Shown: one piece after another, positions 1 to 9,737 of the stretch
Layout: each line of letters opens with the position of its first letter
Numbering within the stretch: the first letter of the stretch is position 1
DNA from: Collinsella sp.
GTDB taxonomy: Bacteria > Actinomycetota > Coriobacteriia > Coriobacteriales > Coriobacteriaceae
Assembly (NCBI GenBank): GCA_019414025.1
Contig: DXMU01000019.1
Span: forward strand, 62,001-126,000
Direction of reading: 5' to 3'
DNA length: 64,000 bases
Made by a program: the position numbers and the translations under genes
Notes under the pieces: generated by a model
The model's input: the letters and a program-made list of their open reading frames with translations, nothing else
Told to the model about the DNA's origin: nothing
Databases searched by the model: none

Positions 1-1
1 C

Positions 2-73
2 GCCGACGTCCTCGACCGCATCCTCGCTGCCGTTCCCGCCCCGTCTATGGGTCAGGTTCGCGGCCGCTCGTAG
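2..73 (+). CDS. C-terminal end of a MoxR-type AAA ATPase (partial)
   Basis: Only the last 23 codons lie in the window; the frame ends at the TAG at 71-73. The residues read VLDRILAAVPAP followed by a short basic tail, which resembles the usual end of MoxR-family AAA+ ATPases. The identification rests mainly on context: MoxR, DUF58 and transglutaminase genes form a conserved operon in many bacteria, and the next two genes are exactly DUF58 and transglutaminase-like. MoxR ATPases are thought to act as chaperones for the DUF58 partner. The tail alone would not identify the protein. Confidence 0.55.
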   Translation, partial: ADVLDRILAAVPAPSMGQVRGRS

Positions 74-108
74 CGGATCGTTTACCTTTTGCGTCCTACG
101 TTACGCCC

Positions 109-1281
109 ATGATTGCCAACAAGATTACCTATATCGTGTCCGTCGCGCTCCTGCTCGCCACGTTTGTGTTTACCGCCAATGCGGCCGCGCTCGCTGCTGC
201 CGCGGCGTTGATCGCCATGCCCGTGATTACGGTGGCGGCGTGCCGTTCGAGCGTTGCCCTGCTCAAGCTTAGCTTTGAGCTTCCCCGGTCGTGTGTTGTC
301 AACGCGCCTCTTGTATTGCGCATCACACTGGATCGCCCGCTTATGTTTCGCGGTCGTATGGAGCTGTCGTTTTCGGTTTATAACCAGCTGACGGGAGCGC
401 GGACAGTCTATCCCGTAAGTCTTGCCCCCGCGACGGGCAGGCCCGCTTTGTTTGAGCTGGAGCTCGATTCGACCGTCTGCGGTGCGCACACGATTACCCT
501 TGACACCGCGCGCCTGGTCGATGAGATGGGCTTTACGTCGCTTGCTCTCGAGAATGCAGACTTTCATGGGTTGTTTACGGTCTATCCCGAGGTGCTCGAC
601 ATCCAGGTTGTTCCTAACCAAAGTGCTTCTGCCGGTCTTGAGGGCACGAGCTACGATCCCCATCGAAGCGGCCAAGATGCCTCCGAGGTCTTTGACATAA
701 GGCCCTATCACGAGGGTGATGCCGTTAAGTCGATTCACTGGAAGCTGTCGACGCGTTTTGACGACATGCTGGTGCGCGAGGCTTCGCGCCCACAAGACCA
801 CGCTATTGCCATCTTGTTTGGTGCGTTTGCGTGCGACTTTGAGCACGCAAGCCACGCTGAGGTTCTTTCTGCGGTGCTGGGTTTTACCGCATCGATATCG
901 CTGGCGCTTATACGTCAGGGATACCATCATGTGGTCGTGGCTGCCCCCGAAGGCTCTTTGGCTGTCTATCCCGTTGATGACCGACGTGGGTTCAATAGGA
1001 TGCTTGATGCTTTGACGGCAACGCCGCTTGGCCCTGCCTATCCAACATCGCACGAGCACTATGCCAAGCTCGTGGCAGCAAAGGGCATTGGCAAAACGGT
1101 GCTGGTAACGGTGGGCGTCGATGAACAGGCCTATATCGAGATAGGCCGTCTGACCGATCTATCGGTACTCCATGTGTCGGATTCGGTCGAGTCGTATAGC
1201 ATCGAGCACGGAGCCAACTACATTATCACGCATTGCCCGGTATCGAGTGATTCGGCCCGTATCAAGAGTCTGGAGCTCTAA
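109..1281 (+). CDS. DUF58 domain protein, MoxR partner
   Basis: The 390-residue protein begins with two hydrophobic segments (about residues 5-24 and 26-44), then a soluble region. The DUF58 signature lies near residues 195-225: FDIRPYHEGDAVKSIHWK, followed by LVREAS. This matches the family pattern of R-Y-x-x-G-D, I-x-W-K and V-R-E. DUF58 proteins carry a von Willebrand A-like fold and are encoded beside MoxR ATPases; their exact role is poorly defined, often linked to envelope assembly. The stop codon is one base before the next ATG, so the two genes are translationally close. No strong ribosome binding site precedes the ATG at 109, which is the only weak point of the call. Confidence 0.85.
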   Translation: MIANKITYIVSVALLLATFVFTANAAALAAAAALIAMPVITVAACRSSVALLKLSFELPRSCVVNAPLVLRITLDRPLMFRGRMELSFSVYNQLTGARTVYPVSLAPATGRPALFELELDSTVCGAHTITLDTARLVDEMGFTSLALENADFHGLFTVYPEVLDIQVVPNQSASAGLEGTSYDPHRSGQDASEVFDIRPYHEGDAVKSIHWKLSTRFDDMLVREASRPQDHAIAILFGAFACDFEHASHAEVLSAVLGFTASISLALIRQGYHHVVVAAPEGSLAVYPVDDRRGFNRMLDALTATPLGPAYPTSHEHYAKLVAAKGIGKTVLVTVGVDEQAYIEIGRLTDLSVLHVSDSVESYSIEHGANYIITHCPVSSDSARIKSLEL

Positions 1282-1282
1282 G

Positions 1283-3595
1283 ATGAACTTTGTGACTCTT
1301 ACCTCGACGGAGCGCATCGCTTCGAATGGTCGCGTTGTTGCTATGTTCCTGTCGGTGGCTCCCGCGGTTTTATTGTCTGCGGGCTTCTGCTGCACAATTG
1401 CTCGGTGCCTGAGTGCAACGTACATGGGGATAATGCTGGCCGTTGCCGTTGGCGTGGCCGTTGCGCTGGGCGCTTTGGGCGTTTTGATGGCTTCGAAAAA
1501 GGCTCCCCTCTGGATTGCCTTGGCTGCGGCGTCCGTAGCGCTTTTATGCGCGCTCTTGATTCCTTCGGCACGCTGGGGCTTCTATGCGTGCGTCAATACC
1601 GTTATCGCTCGCGTCAACTCGATCTGTGAACTGTATATTCCATTGGTGGCAGACGCCGGTCTGCTGTGTGAAGCCGTGTCGCTGGCGGTGCTCGCCGGCA
1701 TGTTTGCCGGCTCACTCGCCTGGCTTTTTGCCAACTTGAGCGTTTCGTGGCCCACGCTCTTAATCATCGTTATCTGCGGCTCGGCTTCCATGGCGCTGCA
1801 GCTTGGTGATTCTGCGATGTCTATGACGCTGGGCGTTGCGGGCTGGCTTGTCCAGTGCCGTGCTGACGAGTTGCGGGGCTCTACGGTAGGTTTGCCCCAG
1901 GTTCTATTTGGTCTTGGCGGCCTGTGCGTTGCATGCGGCGTTCTCTTTGCACTGACCGTTGCCCTTGTACAACCTCTTCCCGCGTTGTCCGCCCTGTCGG
2001 CGTCTGCCGTCAGAGCAGTCCAGGGCGTTCGATTTGGGGACGATTCGCTGCCCGAGGGCGACCTTTCGCAAGCGGCGGACATGAACGAAGGCGAGTCCAC
2101 GACGCTGTCGCTTGCCGCCAGCAAGACGCTCGGCGACGACCTGCTCATGAAGGGTTTTGTGGGCACGACGTTTGATGGCATGTCTTGGGGGCGCGGCGAC
2201 TGGATGTCCTACGAGGGCGAATGGTCCGGCATGCGTGAATGGCTGCGTCAGAACGGTTTGACGGTAGCCGAGCAACGCGCCGCGTTTGATACCGAGACCG
2301 AGCGTGAGGGCGGCGAGCCTGTCGAGGCGGTTGAGATTTCAGTCAATGCCTCGGGCGCCAACCGCAGATACACCTATGCTCCCTATACACTGCGCTCGCT
2401 GAGCGGTGCCGACGCAATGTTGACGGGCTCGACGATGCTAAGCATGGACCCTTTGCCGTCCAAAACATACAGTGTGACCGTCGATAACGTGCCATCAGAT
2501 GACGTCATTGCAGATTCGAGCTGGCTGGCGTCCTCCAAGAGCGACTATGCAAAAAGCGAGCGGGTATACGCCGCTTTCGTTCGCGATAAGTACCTGGACC
2601 TTCCCGAAGAGGAGCGGGATGCCGTTAATACATACCTGTTCTCGAGCGACAGCTGGGATGCTGGGGCGAATGTTTCGGATACAGCCGTGATCAGTCGCGT
2701 GCGCACGATGTTGGCTTCGCTTGCGGGGCAGACGGATAACCCGCCAACCTATACGGGGGCGACGTCGCTTGTCGCGTGGTTCTTGGGCACGGCGCACGAG
2801 GGCAACTCTGCCTACTTTGCCACGGCGGCGACGCTCGCGTTTCGATCTCAGGGAATTCCCGCGCGCTATGTCGAGGGCTATCAGGCAGCAGATGATCAGC
2901 TGGACGCTGCTGTTGGGGCAGGCGTGGCGCTCAACTTGACGGCTGCCGATGCGCACGCGTGGACCGAGATCTACCTTGACGGTCAGGGATGGACGCCCGT
3001 GGAGGTCACCCCTGGATACTATAGCCAGACGCTCGATGCCGATAAGATTATCGATGTGGGCGAGGCATGGAGCAACGGCGCCAACGATGAGACGCTCGAT
3101 GTGGGTTCGGTCGCAGGTCGGGCCGAGAATAAGCATCGTGAGGATGCGCCGGTATCGCGTGGCATCCCTGTAGTGGCCAAACTCGGAGTCGGTCTGGCCG
3201 GCGCGGCGATTGCCATCCTGCTCGCTCTTCTCGTTCGCAGGTTTGTCTTGCGCGCTCGGCGCGCGCGGGCTATCGAGAACGATAATCAGGATATATGCGT
3301 GCCGGCGCTCTACGGCTATCTTGCCCTTGTGATGAAACAAAGCGGCTTTGATGCCTTTGACGAGACCAAGCCGCTCGATTGCCTAGATGCCTTTGCTGCG
3401 GTGTTCCCCGAGATTGACCCGTGGGAATATCGCCGAGTGATTCGGCTTCATCAGGCCTATGCGTTTGGCGGCCACCAACTGAAACCGAACGAGCTGCGCA
3501 CGCTCCGTCGCTTTACCGAGCGCCTGCATCAGGACATGCCGGCTTCGCAAAATGTTATTGAACGCTTCCGTCGCTACATGCTGTACGCGTTGTAG
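1283..3595 (+). CDS. Transglutaminase-like membrane protein with Ser in place of the catalytic Cys
   Basis: The 770-residue protein has several N-terminal membrane segments (about residues 20-230), an extracytoplasmic transglutaminase-core domain, one more membrane segment near residue 640, and a C-terminal region resembling DUF4129. This is the TgpA/YebA-like architecture. The core reads EGNSAYFATAA, then GIPARYVEGY, then DAHAWTEIY and GWTPVEVTPG. The expected triad Cys-His-Asp is Ser509-His558-Glu574; spacing is normal but Cys and Asp are both replaced. The domain may therefore be a binding module or use altered chemistry. The ATG at 1283 is one base after the DUF58 stop. A longer in-frame extension to 1172 overlaps the DUF58 gene and is not needed. 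Confidence 0.85.
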   Translation: MNFVTLTSTERIASNGRVVAMFLSVAPAVLLSAGFCCTIARCLSATYMGIMLAVAVGVAVALGALGVLMASKKAPLWIALAAASVALLCALLIPSARWGFYACVNTVIARVNSICELYIPLVADAGLLCEAVSLAVLAGMFAGSLAWLFANLSVSWPTLLIIVICGSASMALQLGDSAMSMTLGVAGWLVQCRADELRGSTVGLPQVLFGLGGLCVACGVLFALTVALVQPLPALSALSASAVRAVQGVRFGDDSLPEGDLSQAADMNEGESTTLSLAASKTLGDDLLMKGFVGTTFDGMSWGRGDWMSYEGEWSGMREWLRQNGLTVAEQRAAFDTETEREGGEPVEAVEISVNASGANRRYTYAPYTLRSLSGADAMLTGSTMLSMDPLPSKTYSVTVDNVPSDDVIADSSWLASSKSDYAKSERVYAAFVRDKYLDLPEEERDAVNTYLFSSDSWDAGANVSDTAVISRVRTMLASLAGQTDNPPTYTGATSLVAWFLGTAHEGNSAYFATAATLAFRSQGIPARYVEGYQAADDQLDAAVGAGVALNLTAADAHAWTEIYLDGQGWTPVEVTPGYYSQTLDADKIIDVGEAWSNGANDETLDVGSVAGRAENKHREDAPVSRGIPVVAKLGVGLAGAAIAILLALLVRRFVLRARRARAIENDNQDICVPALYGYLALVMKQSGFDAFDETKPLDCLDAFAAVFPEIDPWEYRRVIRLHQAYAFGGHQLKPNELRTLRRFTERLHQDMPASQNVIERFRRYMLYAL

Positions 3596-3610
3596 AGGGA
3601 GTAGATCTAC

Positions 3611-6600
3611 GTGTTTTCTAAACAACCTCAACATATGGCTCCTCATAAGAACGCGGCGTCGGCCAAACTAAAGGGTCCACGGAATGTGACCGAGCGTGTT
3701 CAGCATGCCGCTAAAAATATGTATCGTGCCAAGCCCTTGGCTGCAACGCGCGTTGTGGCGGTGGCGGCTTCGGTTGCCGCGGTTGGCGTATTTGGTACAG
3801 TCGCCTTTGAGTTGGCCCAGAGTAACTTGAGCTTCGATCCTTCGGGATATATCGCTGCATACAGCCACGGTGACACGGAGTCCGGCGAGGCGTATCGGAT
3901 CAGTCCGCTCTCGACGGATGCCGAGGCAAATCGTCACGACGAAAAAAGCGACAGCCGGGACACGAGCGCACGCGAGCAGCAGGCTCCGCTCGATAATGCG
4001 CAGGGACAGGCAAATCTGACGGGGCAAAGCGGCACGACCGCCTACAACGTTACCGGCAACGCCGATGGGACGGGCGTAGGGGTTGCGGGCGGCTCGGGCA
4101 CCGGCACGGGTGGCGCTGGTAGCTCGGGAGGCGGACAGAACGTCCCCGTCATTAATGGGGGTGGAGCGTCTGGCGGCAATGCCGGCGGCGCAGGCGGAAA
4201 CGGTTCGGGCGGTAACGGCGGTAGTGGCGGCTCGGCCACCTCGACGGCCAATTCCTACAAGTATCTTCTTGCGGACCCCGCGCCCCAAAAGGGTGCCCCC
4301 ATGGGAGACACAACGTTCTTTACGCAGTTTAACGGTACAAATGGATTGATCGATCCCCATGAGGTGCAAATCTCACCCATGGAGGATGCGATCTACGACG
4401 GACAGGTGCTCGATGCTTGGACACTGTTCTGCGCCATGGATGTCCATTGGAGTGACGACAAGGGCCTCTACTATCTTGCCTGCACCAAGGATGAGTTCGC
4501 CACGTTTCCGTATTTTCGCATCAACTCGTGGACCAATGCCGCGGGCGAGCAGAATCCGGCTCTGTGCTCGAGTCAGCCGTTAACGGTAAGCGTCTCGCTG
4601 CGCTTGTCGCAGGATACGGCGTGGACGATGCGTACCGTTACCATCCAGCCGGCGCAGTCGTGTCTGTTTGTAGTCGGCCAGCCCGATTCGATGGGTCGGC
4701 GTAACGTGCTTTGGAGCACGCTGGGCTCCAAGGAGAACCTGCTGGGTGTCAACACGCAAGAAGCCTTTATGAAGCAGGCTGGGCATGTCGATTCGGAGGG
4801 TTACCTCAATGCCTTGTTGCTGGGGTGGCGCGAGAACGAGGCGGCCGTCCCGTATTTCTACACGCTGACACCCGGTCGCCATGTGGTGGTTCCCGGCGAC
4901 GTCGTGTCCATCGATCCCGCCTACAAGGTACGTTTTCAGGGTTATGCTCTCGACGAGAACTATCGCTTTGACGACGACCCTACCAGCCTCAATAACTCAC
5001 GCCTGCAGACGCTTGTCGATGTGGATGAGTCGGTCGTGTCGGTCGATGGCGGGGGCGAGACGCTCAGCGTTCCGCAGGGTGTGCAGGCGGTCGACGCCTA
5101 TACCGACAGTCGTCAGCGTGAGGTCTTTACGTGGCAGATCAACAATCTGGAGCTGCCGTCCTCGGTGTACTACGTCAACGTCAATGCGGGCTTTCAGGTG
5201 CTCGATGCCTACCGCGTCGCCTCGGATAACCCCGTCTACGCCGCAACGGACGAGGGCATCTTAACTTCTCGCGATGGCCATGAGTACCTGGGCGTTCCCT
5301 ACCATACGCGCGAGCTCGATGTTCCCGCCGATATTGCCCATGTCGTCATTCCCGATCGCAATAAGCTCGATCGTATTGTTCTGCACGCGTCCAAAGAGGG
5401 CGAGTTGCCCCAGATTGACGTGAGCAATCTGCAGGACTGCACCCTGGTCGTCGACGATGCCGCGCTGCTCGATTTTATTACCGAGCACGCGGACGAACTA
5501 GAGAATGCCTACGGCGTATACGTGTCGCCCGCGACCAGCCCCAGTGTCCAGCTCACGTACTCACAGGGGCTGGTGTACAACAGTAATTCGCAGCTCGAAG
5601 GCGATCTGTGCTATGTGCTCGACACGGGTTCCAATATTGCCCTGGTGCAGATATCCAACACCATTATGAAGGGTGCCTTTGCGGGCAATACTTCGGTGGA
5701 CACGCTGGTGCTCATGCCGTGGTTTGACGATAGGGTGACGCTCGAGGACGGCAGCCTTGCGGGCGGTTCCGTGCGGACCATCGTGTGCGCAACCGACGAG
5801 CAGGTCGCGTATGTCGAGCAGCATAAGGCTGCTGCCGGTGCACCCGATGCGCGCGTGATTAAGATGAGCCTGTCTCAAGACGGATACTTGTATTATGCCA
5901 ACGCCGGCAAGACGATTTTGCTGTCCGCTGCAGGCGATGAGGATGGCAACCTGTCCGCGACCTTTGACGGCACCTTGCTTACGGATGGCGGCAAGCAACT
6001 CCAAGTGGATTCCATCGCACCGTATGCTTTCTCGGGCGATGCGGAGCTCAGGTTTGTCAATCTGGGCGAGAAGACGAGTGCCATCGGCCGTAACGCGTTT
6101 GAGAACTGCCAAAACCTTCAAGGTGTGTTTATCGGCACGCCCGATAGCATTGAGGTGGGTGCCGATGCCTTTAAGGGCTGCACGGGCCTGGGCTTTGTGG
6201 CGTCGCGTGCTAAAAAGGCTGTCTTTGCCACGACCGAGAATCCCAATCCGGCCGGCTGCACCTGGTATGCGCCCGATGGCGAGCTGCAGGGCTACGACAG
6301 CCGCTTTGTCACTGTCGACGGCATTTACGATTTTGCTTGCGATGCCCAAAGCGACGACGCGCCCCTTCTCTACGGCTATTACGATGGCGACGAGGAAGGC
6401 AAGCCAAGCATCCTGCTCGGTGCGCCCTCGATGCTCAACGGTACGATTGAGCTGCTGCCGAGTACGATTGAGATCTTTGGCGGCTATTCCTTGTCTGGCG
6501 CCAAGGACCTGCCTGGTGCCTTTGAGGGGACCGGAGGCGCGTGGGATGTCGATTGGGCTTCGGCTCCCAATCTGGCATATATCGATCGCTATGCCTTCAG

Positions 6601-7855
6601 GAATTCCGGCATCGCCGGCGACCTGAACATCGATCTTCCCGATAACGATATCTACGTCGGCGTGTCGGCGTTCGAAGGCTGTACGAATCTTGTCTCGGCG
6701 TCTGTGCACGCGGCAACGATCGAAATCAGCGACCAGGCATTCATGGACTGCCCGAGGCTCGCGAGTGCATCGTTTGCGGCGGATACCAATGGCGACTACG
6801 ACGCAGCTACGGGTGCGGGCTCTCGAAACTACCTGGCGTCATCGGTGTTTGGCAATGATGCCGCCTTTACGAACTTGACCGTCGGTACCGGTATCGCGAC
6901 GCTGGGCTATCCATCGCCGGGTGTGGGTTTCTTCTTGGACGGCGCAACCGATGCCCAAGAAGAGGCCAGCCGCATTCACCTGTCGTTGCCCAGCGGCATG
7001 GAGCAGGACTACCTCAATGCATGGGTCTACGGACTCATTGGCTACGACGACTACGACACGTATTATGGCGTTGTGGAATTTGGCATGCTTTCCGATTGGT
7101 TCATGGGGGAGGGTCCGGAGCCGACGGCCGATGCGGTTAGGGCGCAGATGGCTCAGAACCTATTGGAGCCCGAGAATCGCCTGCGAACCATGATGGGGCT
7201 GCCGTTGGTCGAGGCTTCTACGGTTATCCAGGCGGGTGGCGATGCGGCCGAGAGCCATGAATGGGAGATAGAGGACAACGGTGACGGTACTGCCACGCTG
7301 GTCTCGGCGCCGTCCGATATCGAGCGTGCCGATCTGGCGAGCGTGTTGACGGGGCCAACCGTAATCGACTCGAACGCCTTCTCGCGCTGCTCGAACCTCA
7401 CCGAGATTGAGCTGTGCGATAAGGTGGTCGGCATCCAGAGCGGCGCGTTTATGGGCTGTAGCGATGTGACGGTGACGCTGCCTTCTGGCTGCCCGCTGCC
7501 GGAGTTGCTGGGCGGGATGGAGAGCATGCCGTTCTCGTTTGGCGGCAACGTGGCGCTCGATATTGCCGAGGCCGATCGCGAATCGCTGCTCAAGACATGG
7601 CCTCGTCAGATGGTGGGAGTTGCCACGGATGACGAGGAAGCCGACTACGTTGAGAGCAAGTGGTTCGGCAACGTCAACATGGATACGTTTGAGTCGCCGA
7701 CGTTCGATGTGCTCAATAAGGCTGTAAATGAGCCCATCATGGAGTGTGAGAATTGCCTGCGCTCGCTGATGGGCATGGAGGCCATAAGCGATATCGGCGA
7801 GCTCGCCGCCCCCATCGATATCAATAAGTATCCGCAGTATTGGATTGCCGGCTAG
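3611..7855 (+). CDS. BspA-type leucine-rich repeat surface protein, membrane anchored
   Basis: The 1414-residue protein starts at a GTG preceded by GAGGGAG. A basic N-terminus is followed by one membrane segment (about residues 47-70), then a charged stretch and a Gly/Ser/Asn-rich linker (about 150-215), so most of the chain should lie outside the cell. The outer part contains scattered BspA-type LRR_5 units, for example around residues 800-860, 1020-1080 and 1250-1300, with patterns such as AFENCQNL, AFEGCTNL and AFMDCPRL. There is no LPXTG motif and no C-terminal membrane helix, so the N-terminal helix is the anchor. The gene starts 15 bases after the transglutaminase-like gene and probably shares its transcript. 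BspA-like proteins often mediate binding to host or bacterial surfaces; the ligand here is unknown. Confidence 0.85.
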   Translation: MFSKQPQHMAPHKNAASAKLKGPRNVTERVQHAAKNMYRAKPLAATRVVAVAASVAAVGVFGTVAFELAQSNLSFDPSGYIAAYSHGDTESGEAYRISPLSTDAEANRHDEKSDSRDTSAREQQAPLDNAQGQANLTGQSGTTAYNVTGNADGTGVGVAGGSGTGTGGAGSSGGGQNVPVINGGGASGGNAGGAGGNGSGGNGGSGGSATSTANSYKYLLADPAPQKGAPMGDTTFFTQFNGTNGLIDPHEVQISPMEDAIYDGQVLDAWTLFCAMDVHWSDDKGLYYLACTKDEFATFPYFRINSWTNAAGEQNPALCSSQPLTVSVSLRLSQDTAWTMRTVTIQPAQSCLFVVGQPDSMGRRNVLWSTLGSKENLLGVNTQEAFMKQAGHVDSEGYLNALLLGWRENEAAVPYFYTLTPGRHVVVPGDVVSIDPAYKVRFQGYALDENYRFDDDPTSLNNSRLQTLVDVDESVVSVDGGGETLSVPQGVQAVDAYTDSRQREVFTWQINNLELPSSVYYVNVNAGFQVLDAYRVASDNPVYAATDEGILTSRDGHEYLGVPYHTRELDVPADIAHVVIPDRNKLDRIVLHASKEGELPQIDVSNLQDCTLVVDDAALLDFITEHADELENAYGVYVSPATSPSVQLTYSQGLVYNSNSQLEGDLCYVLDTGSNIALVQISNTIMKGAFAGNTSVDTLVLMPWFDDRVTLEDGSLAGGSVRTIVCATDEQVAYVEQHKAAAGAPDARVIKMSLSQDGYLYYANAGKTILLSAAGDEDGNLSATFDGTLLTDGGKQLQVDSIAPYAFSGDAELRFVNLGEKTSAIGRNAFENCQNLQGVFIGTPDSIEVGADAFKGCTGLGFVASRAKKAVFATTENPNPAGCTWYAPDGELQGYDSRFVTVDGIYDFACDAQSDDAPLLYGYYDGDEEGKPSILLGAPSMLNGTIELLPSTIEIFGGYSLSGAKDLPGAFEGTGGAWDVDWASAPNLAYIDRYAFRNSGIAGDLNIDLPDNDIYVGVSAFEGCTNLVSASVHAATIEISDQAFMDCPRLASASFAADTNGDYDAATGAGSRNYLASSVFGNDAAFTNLTVGTGIATLGYPSPGVGFFLDGATDAQEEASRIHLSLPSGMEQDYLNAWVYGLIGYDDYDTYYGVVEFGMLSDWFMGEGPEPTADAVRAQMAQNLLEPENRLRTMMGLPLVEASTVIQAGGDAAESHEWEIEDNGDGTATLVSAPSDIERADLASVLTGPTVIDSNAFSRCSNLTEIELCDKVVGIQSGAFMGCSDVTVTLPSGCPLPELLGGMESMPFSFGGNVALDIAEADRESLLKTWPRQMVGVATDDEEADYVESKWFGNVNMDTFESPTFDVLNKAVNEPIMECENCLRSLMGMEAISDIGELAAPIDINKYPQYWIAG

Positions 7856-7860
7856 GCAGG

Positions 7861-8589
7861 TTATGAGACGAGGCGGCCCCAGTCGATGGGGCTGCTGCCG
7901 TTTTGCTTGAGCAACTCGTTGGCAGTGGAGAAGGGGCGCGACCCCATAAAAGCGGGAAGTTCTGCCGTGGCGCGATTTGCCGAAAGCGGCGAGGGGTGCG
8001 TAGAGGCTAAACAGAACTTGCTGCTTTCCCTGCCCGCGCCGGTCGCGGCGAGCTTGCCCTCGACCATCTGCTGGGCAAAGCGGCCCCATGCCAAAAAGAC
8101 GACCGGCTGGGGCAGCTGGCAGCAGCGCTCGATAACGTAGTCGGTGAGCGTGTTCCAGCCCAGCTTGGCGTGCGAGTTTGCGGCATGCTCGCGTACGGTG
8201 AGCGTCGTGTTGAGGAGTAGGACGCCCTGCTGCGCCCAAGGGGTTAGGTCTCCCGTGGCGGGAACGGGGCAGCCCAGATCGGCTTTGAGCTCCTTGTAGA
8301 TGTTGCGCAGGCTCGGCGGCAACTTGGTTTGCGTCGCAGGCACCGAGAACGACAGTCCCATGGCCTGGTTGGGCCCGTGATAGGGGTCTTGGCCCAAGAT
8401 GACAACCTTGGCCTGGTCGGCCGGCGTGTAGGCGAGGGCATTGAGGATGTCGTCTTGTGCCGGGTAGATGGTCTGCTCGGCACGCAAAAGGGCGATACGC
8501 TCGAGCAGCTGGTTCGTAGTGTCACGTACCGGCTGCGGCGCATCGCCCAACCAAGTTGTTATGTTGCGGTCGCGAGTTGCGGTGTCCAT
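7861..8589 (-). CDS. ung: Uracil-DNA glycosylase
   Basis: This 242-residue protein removes uracil from DNA, the first step of base excision repair. The water-activating motif GQDPYHGPNQA and the C-terminal HPSPLSAN loop are both intact, and the length is typical of family 1 UDG. The start ATG at 8589 has AAAGGAG seven bases upstream. The gene converges on the LRR gene with only five bases between the stop codons. It is not part of an obvious operon. Confidence 0.96.
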   Translation of the reverse strand: MDTATRDRNITTWLGDAPQPVRDTTNQLLERIALLRAEQTIYPAQDDILNALAYTPADQAKVVILGQDPYHGPNQAMGLSFSVPATQTKLPPSLRNIYKELKADLGCPVPATGDLTPWAQQGVLLLNTTLTVREHAANSHAKLGWNTLTDYVIERCCQLPQPVVFLAWGRFAQQMVEGKLAATGAGRESSKFCLASTHPSPLSANRATAELPAFMGSRPFSTANELLKQNGSSPIDWGRLVS

Positions 8590-8676
8590 GGAACTCCTTT
8601 AGGGAAGATGCTCTGTTGGCATCTATTGTAAAGGCGTCTAGAGACCTGTATGCCGCGGCTGCATGAGGACTGGGGT

Positions 8677-9579
8677 CTACGAGACGTGCTCGGGCGCTCC
8701 TGCCATACGAGCGTATCCATGTGCGCGAAGGCGCGGAAGCTCGACAGTTGCCGCCATGACGCCGGTGAGGATGAGGGCAGCGCCAAGGAAGGCGATGGGG
8801 CTCAGGACCTCGCCGACCAGGAAAAACGAGAAGACGGCGGAGCAGACCGGCTCGAGCGAGAAGGCGAAGCCAGTGGTTTCGGCAGGTACGTGGGGCTGCA
8901 CGAGCGTCTGGGTGATAAAGCCGTAGGCAGAGCAGATGAGTGCGAGCGCAACGATAACGACGATCTCGCTCGGCGTGCTGGGAAGCGTGAAGCCGCCAAA
9001 GGTAAATGCGGCGATACCCGAGAACAAGCCGCCGAAGCCCAGCTGCCAAACGCCCAGAGCCAGCGGATCGACTTCTTCGACAAAGCGCTTGGCGATGATA
9101 ATGTGGCCGGCATAGATAAAGGCCGAGAGCAGCATGATGATTGCGCCGGGATTCAGGCTGGTAAAGTCGGCGCCCGAGAGCAGCAACATGCCGCAGGTGA
9201 CGATGGCGGTGCCGATGAGCACCTTGCGCTCGGGAGCGCGACGCAGCAGGGCCGCGTTGGCAAACGGCACGATTACGACCGTCAGGCTCTGCAAAAAGCC
9301 GGCGGTGGAGGCGGAGGTGAGGCTGGAGCCCAGGCACATGCAGGTGATCTCGGTTGCCATGATGGCGCCGATGATGGCGGCGCGGACCATCAGGTCACGG
9401 TTGATGCGCACCGCGTGCTTGTGGAAGAGCAGCAGGCAGGCCGCAAAGGCGATGATGCAGCGCAGCGCGACGATGCTCGTGGCATTCATGCTGTCCATGC
9501 CGATCTTCATGAGGGGGTACGAAAAGCCCCATGCGACGGGAACGGAAAATGAGAGCGCGATTGCTTTTTTGCGATCCAT
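8677..9579 (-). CDS. DMT-superfamily (EamA) transporter
   Basis: The 300-residue protein has about ten hydrophobic segments arranged as two five-helix EamA repeats, the usual drug/metabolite transporter layout. It starts at an ATG with AAAGGAG upstream. The substrate cannot be read from sequence; family members export amino acids, metabolites or drugs. A LysR gene is divergent to it across 158 bases, a common arrangement in which the regulator controls the exporter. The same arrangement recurs at 45463-47350. Confidence 0.88.
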   Translation of the reverse strand: MDRKKAIALSFSVPVAWGFSYPLMKIGMDSMNATSIVALRCIIAFAACLLLFHKHAVRINRDLMVRAAIIGAIMATEITCMCLGSSLTSASTAGFLQSLTVVIVPFANAALLRRAPERKVLIGTAIVTCGMLLLSGADFTSLNPGAIIMLLSAFIYAGHIIIAKRFVEEVDPLALGVWQLGFGGLFSGIAAFTFGGFTLPSTPSEIVVIVALALICSAYGFITQTLVQPHVPAETTGFAFSLEPVCSAVFSFFLVGEVLSPIAFLGAALILTGVMAATVELPRLRAHGYARMAGAPEHVS

Positions 9580-9655
9580 GGGACTCCTTTTGTTACAGAA
9601 CGGTTTCGCAAAAAGGATTCTGCTCCCAGATATGGATGTAGTAAAGCGAATGTAT

Positions 9656-9674
9656 CTTCAGTATGATTAAGAAG
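9656..9674. promoter_or_regulatory. Candidate LysR operator
   Basis: Between the divergent exporter and LysR genes lies CTTC-N11-GAAG, an interrupted dyad that includes the T-N11-A pattern bound by LysR-type regulators. It is about 80 bases from both start codons. The dyad is seen in sequence; binding is inferred. Confidence 0.4.
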
Positions 9675-9737
9675 TACTAATGTTGGAAGAAAAAGCCCTG
9701 GCAAAACGTTTTACGGCTACATCGATGTGGAGGCACG

